A stretch of DNA of 64,000 nucleotides from Calcarisporiella thermophila CBS 279.70. Its lineage: Eukaryota > Calcarisporiellomycota. The DNA lies in assembly GCF_041956535.1 (NCBI RefSeq), contig NW_027192198.1, positions 779,311-843,310 of the forward strand, in the 5' to 3' direction. Of the stretch, positions 35,317 through 46,718 are shown piece after piece (the stretch's first letter is position 1; the number at the start of each line of letters is the position of its first letter). Both the position numbers and the translations under genes were made by a program. The notes under the pieces were generated by a model. It saw only the letters and a list, made by a program, of their open reading frames with translations, searched no databases and was not told the DNA's origin.

Positions 35317-36461
35317 ACATGCTCACAAGGTATACGATAAGAAAACATTTTCTTTATTTCTAATTTTTTTTTATTTTATTTGCATTGAAAATATTCCTTG
35401 TTTTAGTTTTTTCTTCTCTTTCTGTTCGATAAACTGAAAATTTTAACTCTCAATATATGCAACCCTTCTAATTTCCCCCCTAAATCTGACCGAAGGTTTC
35501 TCGTCAACTCAAACAAGAGAGTTTTCCATACATAAATTACCCATGATTACTTTAGCATGTGGTGAGTGTCCCCGAGAGGGAAGGGCTTTTAGGTAAGAAG
35601 AAGAGGGAGAGCAAGAAAAAGAAGCTATTCATTAAGCAATGTAGATCAAAACGAGGATGTACCATCCCTCCCTGGCCTAAAATGGAGATAATTTGAATTG
35701 TATGAAGAGAGAGCGGCCATTGAACTCAATTCACCTTGCACCGGTTACCGGATGCATAGCAAGTGCAGAATCTAATGCTTGCTTCAGAGGACTAGCTTCT
35801 CCATGTCATCTGGGCAGGCTAGCTGCCGCGGGCTCTGTTAACAAGGCTGCTTCAGAAGATGGGTCACGGATGGCCGCGTCCAGCCCAGCCCTTGGCCAGT
35901 CTCCCCCGCGTGCAAACGGTCTAGGCCTTGGAGCAGGGTCCACAAAACCAAACTCGCCTAGATCATCGGGGTTCAAGGGGAAGGGAGTATTTCTTCCCTC
36001 CCCTCGACACAAGATGGATATAGGGTTTAGGTTAGAGGGGAGGGGAGATCGTGTCATAGTTTTCCACGCTTTCGTTCTTAGCTTTTCGGCCGCCGCTCCT
36101 AACATAATGTCCCTCCAAAGCAAGTAATCAGCGTGGCAATAGTTGCTCTCTCCCTATTATAGAAAAATTTCAGATTGAGTTGATACGTCACCCTCCGAAA
36201 TGAAGATATTCTCCGTCTTTCGATTCCAATGCACTTGGGGCTCAATCTCGTTACACATGCGAACTTTTCGGCGGCCGACCCAATGAGCGATTTTAGCCTC
36301 TGACTTAGCGAAAAAGGAGAACGGCAGACGCAGAAACTTCTCAATTAGTGCTTATATAAAGAGCGGCGGTCACCCCGCTTCTTCCCACCAACTCATCTTT
36401 ACTGAGCATCCTCCTTCACTAGCAAACAAATCAGCTCTCTCTAAACTCTCTCTCTCTCAAA
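35317..36461. other. Intergenic region upstream of the metallothionein gene; TATA box at 36352
   Basis: The first 400 bp are AT-rich CCT4 3' flank. A GC-richer patch (35690-36130) is open on both strands (143 and 105 codons) but shows no domain, so I do not call a gene. A TATATAAA element at 36352-36360 lies about 105 bp before the metallothionein ATG. A CAGAAACTTCT sequence just upstream resembles part of a heat-shock element, and is weak evidence only. Confidence 0.45.
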
Positions 36462-36635
36462 ATGACCTGCCCTTGCAACTCCTCTGCCAACAACGCCTGC
36501 ACCTGCGCTGCCAATGCCTGCGCTTGCCAAAACTGCACCTGCACCAACTGCGCCTCCAAGACCAGCTGCAACTGCGGTGGCAGCAAGTCCTCATGCACAT
36601 GCGGCAGCAACTGCAAGTGCAGCACATGCCAGTAA
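36462..36635 (+). CDS. Metallothionein-like Cys-rich small protein
   Basis: A 57-residue frame with 16 cysteines (28%), no aromatic residues and almost no large hydrophobics. Cysteines fall as C-x-C pairs (CPC, CTC, CAC, CTC, CNC, CTC, CKC), separated by Asn/Ser/Ala/Lys spacers. This is the class I metallothionein pattern that binds Cu(I), Zn or Cd through thiolate clusters in the cytosol. The gene is short and intronless. The frame is supported by a TATA box about 105 bp upstream, a TCTCTCTC-rich leader ending CTCAAAATG, and an AATAAA (36719-36724) about 85 bp after the stop. The Cys codons are nearly all TGC, suggesting high expression. The metal preference cannot be read from the sequence. 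Confidence 0.9.
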   Translation: MTCPCNSSANNACTCAANACACQNCTCTNCASKTSCNCGGSKSSCTCGSNCKCSTCQ

Positions 36636-37290
36636 GCCGCTGTGGTGGGCCTCACGCTCTTCCCATTGTCGAAGACCGGCGTTTGTTTCAACCTTATAAC
36701 GTTACCCATTTTGTTTGAGAAATAAATCATGTGTCTTTAATTTGTATAATAAACCTCCTCTTGATCCCTCATCCTTCTCGTTTGTCTTAAAGGTCTTGGG
36801 CGATGAAGCTCATTAGCAAATAAGCTGTACTAGCTATTAGAGAGATTCCGAAACTTATATCTGGAAGAAGCCCTGTCGGGCGTGTCTCGAGCCCCTGGCA
36901 GAGCCTGTAATCTTTCAGGTGATTGCATTAATTGATCTTTTTCTTGGTCGATTCAAAAGGATGACCATTCAGCACTTGAAAAGAAAAGAAAGGTGAATGT
37001 TTCCTTCTATGGAGAAATAGATATAGCTTTTTATTCAGTCTCTATTACTGTGGAAAAAACGCTTTCATGTATCAATAAGCTGAAATTCTGAGAAAGAGTA
37101 AAAATATTTATTATGAAATGAAAACGCGCTTCAATCAGTAAACCTTGAATTTGTTAGTTTGCCTCGAATCGGACGAATATCCTTCTTGTGGCTGATATTC
37201 AACTTAGAGAGAATGAGTGGCTTGGCTTCCGCCTTGAAATAGGATCTAAGTATTACTTCGCGCTGTGAACTGTGAAGGAAAAAAACAAGG
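36636..37290. other. Intergenic region between metallothionein and coatomer zeta genes
   Basis: Metallothionein 3' flank, with AATAAA signals near 36719 and 36748, and the coatomer zeta promoter. AT-rich. No gene is seen. Confidence 0.5.
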
Positions 37291-38039
37291 ATGACGATGA
37301 ATCTCTCGCTCTACACCATCAAAGCAGTGCTCATTCTCGATAGCGATGGAAACAGAGTACTTGCGAAATATTACGGCAAGGATTATGCTTCCCTGAAGGA
37401 TCAAAAGGCATTTGAACGCTCGCTGTTTGATAAGACAAAACGATCGAGTGGTAATTTCCGATTCGCGTCCTCCTATTAGAGTATCGAGCAACGGGTAATG
37501 GACTAACTTATTTGTCACTTATAGCCGAGATCATTCTTTTCGATAACCACATTGTTTTATATCGCAATAACATCGATGTCTTTTTCTATGTCATCGGCTC
37601 ATTTGATGAAAATGAGCTTATCATCGCGTCTGCATTGAACACTTTTTACGAGGCCGTGTCCCTCCTTCTCAAGTACGAAAACCATACATTTAATTTTCTT
37701 TGATGAGATCTTTATTCATACTCCACTATTCTATATGTAGCCATCAGCTCGACAAGCGCTCCATCCTCGACAACCTGGATTTAGTCCTGCTAGCTCTAGA
37801 TGAAACTGTAGATGATGGGTAAATAGCACTTTTTATTAATCTTTTTTTTTTCCCACATTTTTGTCATCGCTAATTTTATCCTTTATTCGCTCAGAATTAT
37901 TCTCGAGACTGATCCTAACTATATTGTCTCGCGGGTTTCAAAACCTTCCGACACCGTCGACATTCCTCTCTCTGAGCAAACTCTGATGCAGGCAGTTCAG
38001 ACAGCACGCGAGCGCTTGGCCGGCTCTTTGATTAGATAG
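37291..38039 (+). CDS. RET3: Coatomer (COPI) zeta subunit
   Basis: Exons 37291-37450, 37525-37672, 37741-37818 and 37895-38039 (531 nt, 176 residues). The N-terminal longin-like fold reads [23 protein letters not shown] and [11 protein letters not shown], then [75 protein letters not shown] and SRVS. These match zeta-COP, a small subunit of the heptameric COPI coat that pairs with gamma-COP and drives Golgi-to-ER retrograde transport. Length is normal and all splice sites are GT-AG. The C-terminus ([18 protein letters not shown]) is typical. Confidence 0.96.
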
Positions 38040-38963
38040 AGCGGATCACTCTATGGCGTCTTGATTACCCATTCGTCTTTTATTTGCTCCTTGTTATATT
38101 TTCATTTTCTTGGGTATTCTTATCTGCGGGGCGATTTTTAGAGTTGAGTGAAAATTTTCCTCTTGTATCTCATATTCTTTTTCTCTCTTTTTTTTCGAGT
38201 AAAAAAATACTTTTTTCGCTTCATTAATCTATACAGGATTTATTTTGGTACTGGAGGCTATTTGGAGTTAACTATATAATAATGAAGGTATTATTATCGT
38301 AACTTGGCGATGTCTTAGGCTCATGTAGGGTTATCCAGATAAGAGCTCTCTTAAACACTTGCCTGATGATGATCTCCTGTGGGTATTCTTCATGCCACAG
38401 AAGAGGGAGAGGAACCAGTGACAGCTTGATCAAGGAACACCAAAATCTATACCGCATAATAGTAGAAATCTTGGGGTAGTGTATACTCTGGTCACTTAAC
38501 TAGTAACCTCTTTCCCCAAGGTCATTTGTCGCATCTTTCTATCCCCTTTCCTGAAGCTCCATATCCGTCATAATTTTTTCCATAAGTAAATAAATTTCCC
38601 ATAATCAAGATAATCCAATACATTGGCACTAAGGAGTGTCTGTCTCAGTTTCCCACTCCCCTCTTGGTTACTTGGTTAACTTTAGCCAGCATGGTCTTGT
38701 ATTTATATTTGGCAAGACCATTTATCCTCAAAATATTGACATTTAACACGACTACTTAGAGTCCTTGGGTTGGCCCCTTCCCTGGAGACAAATGTTTGGG
38801 TTGATAGAGTGGAGGACTAGCTAAAGGTGAGCAATGCTACATCATCAAAGTTTCATTTATTCGATTCTTAATTACACTTGCAAACAGGAAAATAGCTAAC
38901 TTGTCAAAGTCGTTAGCATCAGTATTGGAGGTCTCATCCACTTTGCCCAGGGATGTCACTTTA

Positions 38964-40122
38964 TTAGCGTTTCGCTTTATAACCACCATCCACAACGAGA
39001 GTCGCGCCGTTCGTGAAAGAACCGGCTCGCGACGCCAAATAAATACACGTTCCTACAATGTCCTCAGGCTCTCCGCCACGTCCAACGGGGATCAATGTGC
39101 CCACCATCTCGGTATTGTAATGCTTGGTTAATTCAGTGGGAAAATAGCCTGGAGCAATCGTATTCACGGTGACGTTGCGTTTCCCGAGATCAACGGCCAG
39201 AACTTCAGCCAAGCGATGAAGGGCTGCCTTGGATACCGAATAGGGGTATGTCCCAGGCGTCAGAGGTAAGATGCTAGCGACTATCGATCCAATCATAATC
39301 ACACGACTTGGGTCTTGGTGTGTGCACTTTGCAGTCAGAAGGGGAATAAGGCTATACCAAATAGAAGTCAGCTTGGCAACTATGTCTATAGGCTCTTTCT
39401 TCTCCTCCTACCCCTCCTCTTTTTCCCTTGTTGTGCGAGAAGAGTTTCAAAAGAAATAAAAACTTACGCCTGCGTTAAAAAAAAGGGTGTGTTTAGATTG
39501 AGATTCAACACAGAATCCCACTTGGTCTCAGGAAAAGTGTCGAGCTCATGGTGGCTCGACGTGCCAGCATTATTCACAAGCACATCTAGGTGATCTTCGC
39601 GCTTCTCTAGCTCCTCCACTAACCTCTTTATCCCTTCTGACTTGGTCAAGTCGGCAGGGATGCTGACACACACACCTGGTCCCTGCTGGCTAAGTTGGTC
39701 AGCAACCTAAGAGATGAAAGTAGAACAAGAGCGAAGATTTGTGCTTGAATCTTGAGTATGAAATCATTGCTCAGCTTGTTCTCAATATTCTACCTGATCG
39801 CATACTTCAGCCGTACTGCTTGAAATATAAACCTTAGCACCGTTGGAAACAAAGCCCTACAAGAAGAATAGTCAAAATAAATCTGGCGAAAGAAACCAAT
39901 GTGGTCGATAGTGCCGAGTCGTTCATCCTTCTCCTTCCTATCGCCGAAGCTCAGCTCCACTTACTGAAGCTATCATTTTCCCTATGCTATACAACATCAA
40001 ACTCGATGTTGTCAGCTTAAAAATGGGGGGCCTGAAGTTACAAGTGCCTCTACTCACCCACGGCTCCCGCCTGTGACAACCACAACTTTACTTTTCACGC
40101 TGAAGAGTTGCGAAATATCCAT
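38964..40122 (-). CDS. Short-chain dehydrogenase/reductase (SDR), tandem copy 1
   Basis: Exons joined from ATG at 40122. The cofactor motif is TGGSRG|IGKM (TGxxxGxG, split by an intron), followed by NGAKVYISSSTAEVCDQ, LDVLVNNAG (NNAG motif), NLNTPFFLTQA, the catalytic Ser in IGSIVAS, the YPYSVSK active-site Y-x3-K, and the C-terminal APGYFPTELT and NGATLVVDGGY. It is a classical SDR of about 260 residues. The Arg at GSRG and the SSS after beta-2 suggest NADP(H). Fungal relatives are often annotated as 3-oxoacyl-ACP reductase or RhlG-like; the true substrate is unknown. Intron positions match copy 2, which shows that the duplication was genomic rather than retroposed. Confidence 0.92.
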
Positions 40123-41232
40123 GGATGAGTTGAGATAGAATGGCAGAATCTAGCACCATCGAAATTGTAAAATGGGCAAATGCCATTTAGTTCCCCACTG
40201 TTAATATTTAGGCGTTGAGGATCATCAGTAGGTTGCATAATGGGATGGGCGATACTTGCCGCGGAACGGATTGATCCGAGATCCATGGAAATTGGGTAAG
40301 ATACCAGGGAAAACTGACTGAAACCTAGATGGTCTAGGATCCCGATCGGCAATATAATTCCCACTCTACTCACATAGGACCAGCATTACGGCTGATAAAC
40401 ATATTAGCGGGTCAGGTCCAAATGGCCTCCTATAGATATAATCATCGATGGTTGAGATAAATATAGCTGCATATTCATCAAGAATTGGGGAGACACATCT
40501 AAGAGCATTTAGGAATTTTCAGCTCCACTGTAAGCGTTGGATGTCCGCCATTTCTGGGCCAGCTTTGTCGGCTACAGATTCTTATTGATGATCACCACGT
40601 GGCCGACCGATTTAGTGAAGCGCATCATGGCTTAATAATATTCAGCCGTTTAATATTATTAAACGGGTTGTGGCCACCTTACTTCACTGAATTTTCAAGC
40701 GATTGTGAACAATTCAGATGATAGTTCACTTAACCGAATCTCTGATGATGATCTCCTATGAGCATTTTTCGTGTTATTGAATAGAAAGTACCAGTGAAAG
40801 TTTGATCAAGCACCAAAAATCATACTGCATATTAGCAGAAATATCTCGGAACAGGTGTCTACTACAATCACCTATTCTCCTCACTAAGGGGTGTCTGCCT
40901 CAGTTTCTCTCACTCCTCTTGGTTACTCGGCTAACTTGAGCCAGCCCGGTCTTGTGTTTATATTTGGCAAGACTATTTATCCTCAAAAAATTGACATTCA
41001 GCACGACTCCAGGTTAGGGTCTTTGGGTTAGCTCCTTCCCCTCTATCAACCCAAATGTTTGTCATTTGGGTTGATAGAGAGGAAGACTATCTAATGGCAG
41101 ACAAAGGTATGGCCTCAGCTTCATTTATTAGATTCTTTGCATGCTTGTCAAAAAGATATGGGGATAGCTTGTGAAGGTTGTTTGCACCAGCACCGGGGAT
41201 TTTAATCCGCTTTGCCCAGGGATGCCACTTTA
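40123..41232. other. Spacer between the two SDR copies, with a CACGTG E-box
   Basis: It contains the upstream flank of SDR copy 1, with CACGTG at 40596-40601 in a block conserved in copy 2's upstream DNA, then the junction near 40720-40735, then the downstream flank of copy 2. An AATATTATT palindromic stretch near 40630-40665 is absent from the matching position in unit B. No gene is seen. Confidence 0.6.
40596..40601. promoter_or_regulatory. CACGTG E-box upstream of SDR copy 1
   Basis: Palindromic CACGTG about 475 bp upstream of the SDR1 start codon, inside a block also conserved upstream of SDR2 (43473-43478). Class B bHLH factors such as the one encoded at 20971-21980 recognise this sequence. 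Regulation of the SDR genes by such a factor is inference. Confidence 0.4.
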
Positions 41233-42417
41233 TTACCGTTTGGCTAGATAACCACCATCCACCACAAGAGTTGCTCCATTCGCGTATGAACTAGCCCGCG
41301 ATGCCAAATAAATACATGCTCCTACAATGTCCTCGGGCTTTCCGCTGCGTCCAACTGGGATCTCTGCTAACATCTTCTCGGGATCGACCCGCTTTGCTAG
41401 TTCAGTGGGGAAAAAGCCTGGTGCGATCGCGTTCACGACAATGTTGCGTTTCCCAAGGTCAGCAGCCAGAGCCTTAGTCAAGTGATGAATCGCCGCTTTG
41501 GATGCAGCGTATGGATAAGACGCAGGAGTACGGGGCAAAACGTATGCGGCTACCGATCCAATCATGATAACACGACTTGGATCCTGATGCGTACACTTTG
41601 CGGTCAGAAGAGGAATAAGACTATATCAAATAGCAGTCAGTATTCTCATGCATAGCTCTCTTGCAATTCTGTGTATTTGCTCTTTCTTCTTCTTCTTCTC
41701 TTCTTAACTAATTTGCGAAAGGAGTTTCAAAAGAAATATAGACTTACGCCTGCGTTAAGAAAAAGGGTGTATTTAGATTGATACCCGTCACATAGTTCCA
41801 GTCCATCTCGGGAAAAGTGTCGAATTCATGGGAAGCCATCGCGCCTGCATTGTTCACGAGCAAGTCGAGGTGATTCTCTCGCTTCTCCAGTTCCTCGACA
41901 AACTTCTTAATTCCCTCTGGCTTGTACAGGTCGGCAGGAATGCTGACACACACTCCTGGTCCGCGTGTGCTAAGTTTATCTGCAACCTATAAGGTGAAAA
42001 TAAATCGAGAGCAAAGCGTTAGGGCTCGTGTTTGAAACAGGTGTGCAGGCAAAGCACCACTAGTTTCCAACGGCCTACCCGATCGCATACTTCAGCCGAT
42101 CTGCTTGTGATATAAACTTTAGCACCATTGACAACGAAACCCTACACAATGAATTTTCAATAAAAGGGGTTCGAGAAACACGCATATTCAATAATGTCGA
42201 GTTGGTGCTGTCCAGATCACCACTTTACTTTCTATCGTTGAAGCTCAATTCCACTTACCGTTGCGATCATTTCCCCTATGCTATATAACACCAACCGATG
42301 TCATTAGGTCAAAAGATGGCGCGAACCTGAGGACATGGGCGCTTCTACTCACCCTCGGCTCCCGCCCGTGACAACTACAACTTTATTTTTCACGCTGAAG
42401 AGCTGAGAAATTTCCAT
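41233..42417 (-). CDS. Short-chain dehydrogenase/reductase (SDR), tandem copy 2
   Basis: Paralogue of the gene at 38964-40122 with the same intron positions, from ATG at 42417 (MEISQLFSVKNKVVVVTGGSRG). It keeps the NNAG motif (LDLLVNNAG), Ser in IGSVAAY, the YPYAASK catalytic pair, and APGFFPTELA...NGATLVVDGGY. The C-terminus is YLAKR, against YKAKR in copy 1. Differences are scattered (for example TSSHHELDTF versus MASHEFDTF), and both frames are intact, suggesting that both copies are under selection. Changes near the substrate loop (HYNTEMVGTLIP versus VDPEKMLAEIP) could change specificity. The function is otherwise the same as for copy 1. Confidence 0.92.
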
Positions 42418-43848
42418 GAATGACTCAAAATAAATTAAGAAAATTTACCACTGTTGATAAGATAAAATGCGGAAAGTGCCAGCTCGACTTTCCCCTGTTA
42501 ATAGAAAGCGCTTGACAAACATAATGTAGAGTATAATGAAATTAGCAATGTTTGCCGCAAAGCTGATTGGCTAGTGGAGTATGGAATTTGATAAAGGAAA
42601 GAATGGAAGAGGCATGCGGCCGTCTGTGCAGTCACAACATGGCCTAGGCCCTTTTCCCCAGTTTTTTCAAGCTTGCCCCGATAACAGAAGAGCGGAAAAG
42701 TTAATGTAAAAATACTGCAGAGCCTGCTCTCTTTTCGAGATACGCAATCCATTTTTAGCAAATAAAGCTGGTAGGCTGAAAGGTTAAAGTTGGAAAAATG
42801 CATATCCCCATTCAATTATCTCTTTTCATTATGTCTATTCTATTGATCATGCGTTATTTTCACTATTATAATTTGTTTTGTGTGCCCTCTCTTAACAAAA
42901 CACACAGCACGTATCCTCTCCGGCATACTTACGTAAAACTTGTTGATGGGTTTCTTACTAATACTCTCCCTTTCGGTCTCATTTCTATGTCACATTTCAT
43001 CTCTGGTCTTTGGTGTCTTAAGATGATTATCAAGCTCTACGGTTATTTAACCAGAACCGAGCCGAAATTCGCTATTATAAGACACTACTCCATTAAGTAA
43101 GGGGTTTCACACAAAAACTGGGCCATTTTATTGACTTTCGCTGGGTATTTCTACTCAAAAACCTCGTTTGACATGGTAAATATTCTATTTCAGGAAAAAT
43201 CCTTGCTATGAGGAATGCCTTTCACCTTATAAGTTGACAAGCTCGAGGTGAATAAATAGTCCTCTGTGCCTCATTACTCATACTAGTAGGTCAGATCCGA
43301 ATGGCCTCCTATTGATATAGCTATAGACAGTTGAGGTAGATAGCTGTATGTTCGTCGAGAGTTGGGGAGAAAAATCTAAGAGCAATTAGGAATTTTCAGC
43401 TCCACTGCAAGTGTTGGATGTCCGCCATCTCTGAGCGAGTATAGTTGGCGACAGATTCATATTGATAATCACCACGTGGTCGACCGATTTGGTGAAGCGC
43501 ATCACGGCTGAACATTAAACGGCTCGTGGCCATTTTACTTCGCTGAATATTCAAGCGATTGCGATAGAACAGCCGAAAGCTGGATGGCAACCGTTCCTCC
43601 GTTTAGCAACGGAATAATGCACGTGCATAGTGCATAGTGAAACTTTGAGTTCAAGAAAGTCAAACAGGGAGGATTCAGGAGGATGCACCGTATATCCAAC
43701 TGCAGTGGTCGAATTGGGAGGGGCAGCAACGGTCCCATCCCCCATTCATCATCCCATCTTCAAGGCATATAGGTTTCCATGTCTGTTTATTGCTATAAAA
43801 CATACTAGTCCTCTACATTATATAAAACACGTGAAAAAAATGGTCCAT
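42418..43848. other. Upstream region of SDR copy 2 and downstream region of ACS
   Basis: It includes the conserved block (43290-43560) with CACGTG at 43473-43478. A 100-codon hydrophobic frame at 42798-43100 lacks any recognisable family and is not called. The ACS 3' flank lies near 43700-43848. Confidence 0.5.
43473..43478. promoter_or_regulatory. CACGTG E-box upstream of SDR copy 2
   Basis: The same hexamer as at 40596-40601, in aligned flanking sequence (TGATxATCACCACGTGG), about 1,055 bp upstream of the SDR2 start codon. It is conserved despite indels between the copies. Confidence 0.4.
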
Positions 43849-45982
43849 TTAAGCCGCCACCTTCTCTATCAAATGCGCAACGACGTGGGGATCCGCGAGG
43901 GTGCTGATGTCTCCAAGCTGATCCGCCTCTCCTGCAACAACTTTGCGCAGGATGCGTCGCATGATCTTGCCCGACCGTGTCTTGGGCAAATCGGCCACAA
44001 TGTAGATACGCTTGGGCGCAGCAAATGGGCCGATGGTGGTGCGGACTTGCAAGACCAGTTCCTTTGTCAGGACTGTTTCGTTTGCCTCAGCGGCATGGGG
44101 CTTAATGGTGGCAAAGACATGGATCGATTGCCCCGTCACGTCGTCGTGTCCTCCAATGACGGCCGCCTCGGCCACGGCGGGATGATGGATGAGGGCGGAT
44201 TCGATTTCAGCGGTGGAGAGGCGATGGCCCGACACATTGATGACATCGTCGACCCGACCACGGATCCAATAGTAGCCATCCTCATCGCGGGTCACGCCAT
44301 CCCCTGTGAAGTAGTAGCCCGGGTAGGGGCGCAGATAGGTATCGAGGAACCGCGGGTGGTCTCCGTACACAGTGCGCGCCATCGAGGGCCAGGGGCGCTT
44401 CACCGCCAGCACCCCCGTCACGTTCTCGCCCTTCAGCTCTTCGCCCGTGTAGGGATCCAGTACAGCGGGCTGGATCCCAAAGAACGGGAAGGTTGCCGAT
44501 CCGGGCCGGGTGGGGGTGCACCCGGGGAGTGGGGTGATGATGATGGAGCCAGTTTCAGTCTGCCAGTAGGTGTCCACGATGCTGCATCTGCCGCGGCCGA
44601 CCTTTTCATAGTACCACAGCCAGGCCTCGGGGTTGATGGGCTCACCCACTGAGCCCAGAACGCGCAGGGAGGACAAATCGTGCTTCTCCACCCAAGAATC
44701 GCCGAGGCGACGAAGGGCACGTATCGCGGTGGGGGCCAGGTAAAGCTGGGTGATGCGGTATTTATCGACGACAGCCCAGTAGCGTGAGGCGTCGGGATAG
44801 GTGGGGACGGACTCGAAGATAAGAGTGGTTGCACCAAGACATAACGGCCCATAGATGATGTAAGTGTGGCCCGTGATCCATCCCACATCTGCCATGCATC
44901 CATGGATGTCTCCTTCTTGGTAGTCGAAGATATACTTGACCGTCATCGCGGCCCCCAACAGATATCCACCAGTGGTGTGGAGCACTCCCTTCGGCTTGCC
45001 CGTCGACCCAGAGGTGTAGAGCAAGAAGAGGGGGTCCTCGGCGGATACGGGGGTGGGTGGGCACTCGTCCGATTGCTTTTCAATTTCCTCATGCCACCAG
45101 AGATCGCGCGGGGTGGAGAACGGCACGTTCCCGCCTGTTCGCTTGTACACAATCACATGCTTGACGCAATCCAAGCCTTCTAGTGCCTCATCGGCAATCT
45201 TCTTGGTGGCAATCGTCTTGCCGCCGCGCTTACCCTCATCTGCAGTGATGAGGATCTTGGACCCGGCATCTTTCATGCGTTCGCGCAGCGACTCCGCCGA
45301 GAATCCGGCGAAAATGACCGAGTGCGTACACCCAATGCGTGCGCAGGCCAAAAACGCAACTGCGGCCTCCGGGATCATGGGCAGGTACACTGCCACCGAA
45401 TCACCTTTCTTTGTTCCGAGGGAAAGAAGCAAGTTGGCAAGACGCTTCACCTCACGGTAGAGTTCTCCGTATGTGACTTTGCGTGATTCATGAGAATCGT
45501 CTGCCTCGTAGATGATAGCAACCTGGGAGAGAAGAAAGAGAAGGCGGTTCATGGTTTAGCAGATCCGACCAATAGACCATCGCAATAACGATGTTCCGTT
45601 TACCTTGTCGGGGTTAGCATGTGCATGACGATCGACACAGTTATATGCTGCATTCAAGGTGCCATCCTCGAACCACTTCACGTCACCATTCTCGAAACCG
45701 CCGGATGACACTTTTGTGAATGGTTTCTCCCAAGAAAGGAGGTCATGGGCCATCTTTCAAATACATCCCCCCCCATAATTCATTAATGAACGAGTACACC
45801 TTAAGGAGACACGCGTTTGACTAGCTTACCTTGGACCAGAAGGTGTCGGGGTCATTCAAACTGGCCTCATACATTTCCTTGTATTTATCTAGTGATGGGA
45901 CATGGGGGGTTGGACATTGCGATGGGTCCAGGAGACGAGCTGGCACGTTGTACACCTGAACGCGTTCACTAGAATCCGTCAT
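43849..45982 (-). CDS. ACS1: Acetyl-CoA synthetase (acetate-CoA ligase)
   Basis: Three exons from ATG at 45982. The N-terminal part has [21 protein letters not shown], then [24 protein letters not shown]. Adenylate-forming motifs follow: [20 protein letters not shown] (P-loop, A3), [27 protein letters not shown] (A5), [32 protein letters not shown] (A7-A8 hinge) and the acetylatable lysine loop [15 protein letters not shown] (A10). It activates acetate to acetyl-CoA for metabolism and histone acetylation. No PTS1 is seen (it ends IEKVAA), so a cytosolic/nuclear location is likely. The gene is open on the antisense strand for 340 codons because of GC-rich third positions. Length is near the family norm. 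Yeast has two paralogues, and which one this represents is not clear. Confidence 0.96.
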
Positions 45983-46718
45983 GCTTAGTTTGTGGTTGGC
46001 AAGAGTAGGGAGTCAGATAAATAGACAAACGAGGAGGAGGGGTGCCGAAGAGGGGAGAAAAGCTCAAGGGGGGAAGACGAGGAAGAGGGTGGGGAAGGAG
46101 TAGGGAAGTCAGGGACAATAAGACAAGAGCAAAAGAGGAGAAAACTGTGGAAGATAAACCTGCGCTATTCCTTAATCAAACCTTAAATTGTTGGGGATAA
46201 TCGATTAGATTCGTAACCTCAGCGATAAATAGAGAGTTAAAACTCGGCCACAAAACCATCTGAAGGCCGCATCAGAAAGTGGGCAGGAATCAAACTCCTC
46301 CTGGCATCTGCCCGCAAGAGCAGCCCGCTTTCCCATGAGAAGATATCTAGAGTTTTCTTAGTCATTCTTAGATGCGCGTCCTTGAACCCTAGATTTTCCC
46401 CAGAGCTATCCCCTCCAGTTGACTACGTGGGACCAAAAGCCCCGCCTTTATCTAAGGTGTTGAGCCACCCTTCGCTCCACATGACCAAAGCTGATTCTAC
46501 AAACGAGAACGCAGCGAATTGCAGAATGGCAATAAACTTTATTGAATTCGAGAGAATCATAACGGCTGGACCGCAGAAAAAAATAAACAAATGCTTAAAT
46601 GCTTTCACTACCGCATAATTCTAAATCTTCTGCGGGGGACATATTGAAACGGTATAAGCATTCTCTGTACAAGCTGAGCCGAGTGCGCAGTCACGGGGGG
46701 AGGGGTGAATGAGTCCTA
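45983..46718. other. Intergenic region: ACS promoter and RECQ 3' flank
   Basis: A purine-rich stretch (46020-46150) lies just upstream of the ACS start. No gene is seen. Confidence 0.5.

Larger units (their letters stand above)
38350..40720. repeat. Tandem duplication unit A (with SDR gene 1)
   Basis: A direct repeat with unit B at about 40735-43570. Matching stretches include the downstream flank (for example 38645-38790 with 40890-41040, sharing CTTGTxTTTATATTTGGCAAG), the SDR coding exons and introns, and the upstream flank (40410-40610 with 43290-43490, sharing AGGAATTTTCAGCTCCACTG). Divergence is moderate, with indels. Boundaries are approximate. Confidence 0.85.
40735..43570. repeat. 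Tandem duplication unit B (with SDR gene 2)
   Basis: Head-to-tail with unit A and in the same orientation. It is longer than unit A because the DNA between the SDR start codon and the conserved upstream block is about 870 bp here versus about 270 bp in A. Confidence 0.85.

Noticed and set aside
35693-36127. 144-codon plus-strand and 105-codon minus-strand frames
   Set aside because: Both are open because of local GC content. No domain, splice signal or promoter supports either.
36431-36730. Antisense and frame-shifted open frames over the metallothionein
   Set aside because: They are Gln/Leu/Ala repeats produced by the TGC-rich codons. The Cys-rich frame is the real one.
42798-43100. 100-codon hydrophobic frame inside duplication unit B
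   Set aside because: It lies in DNA absent from unit A, is AT-rich, and matches no family.
43630-44652. 340-codon open frame antisense to acetyl-CoA synthetase
   Set aside because: It overlaps a well-supported gene and has no domain.
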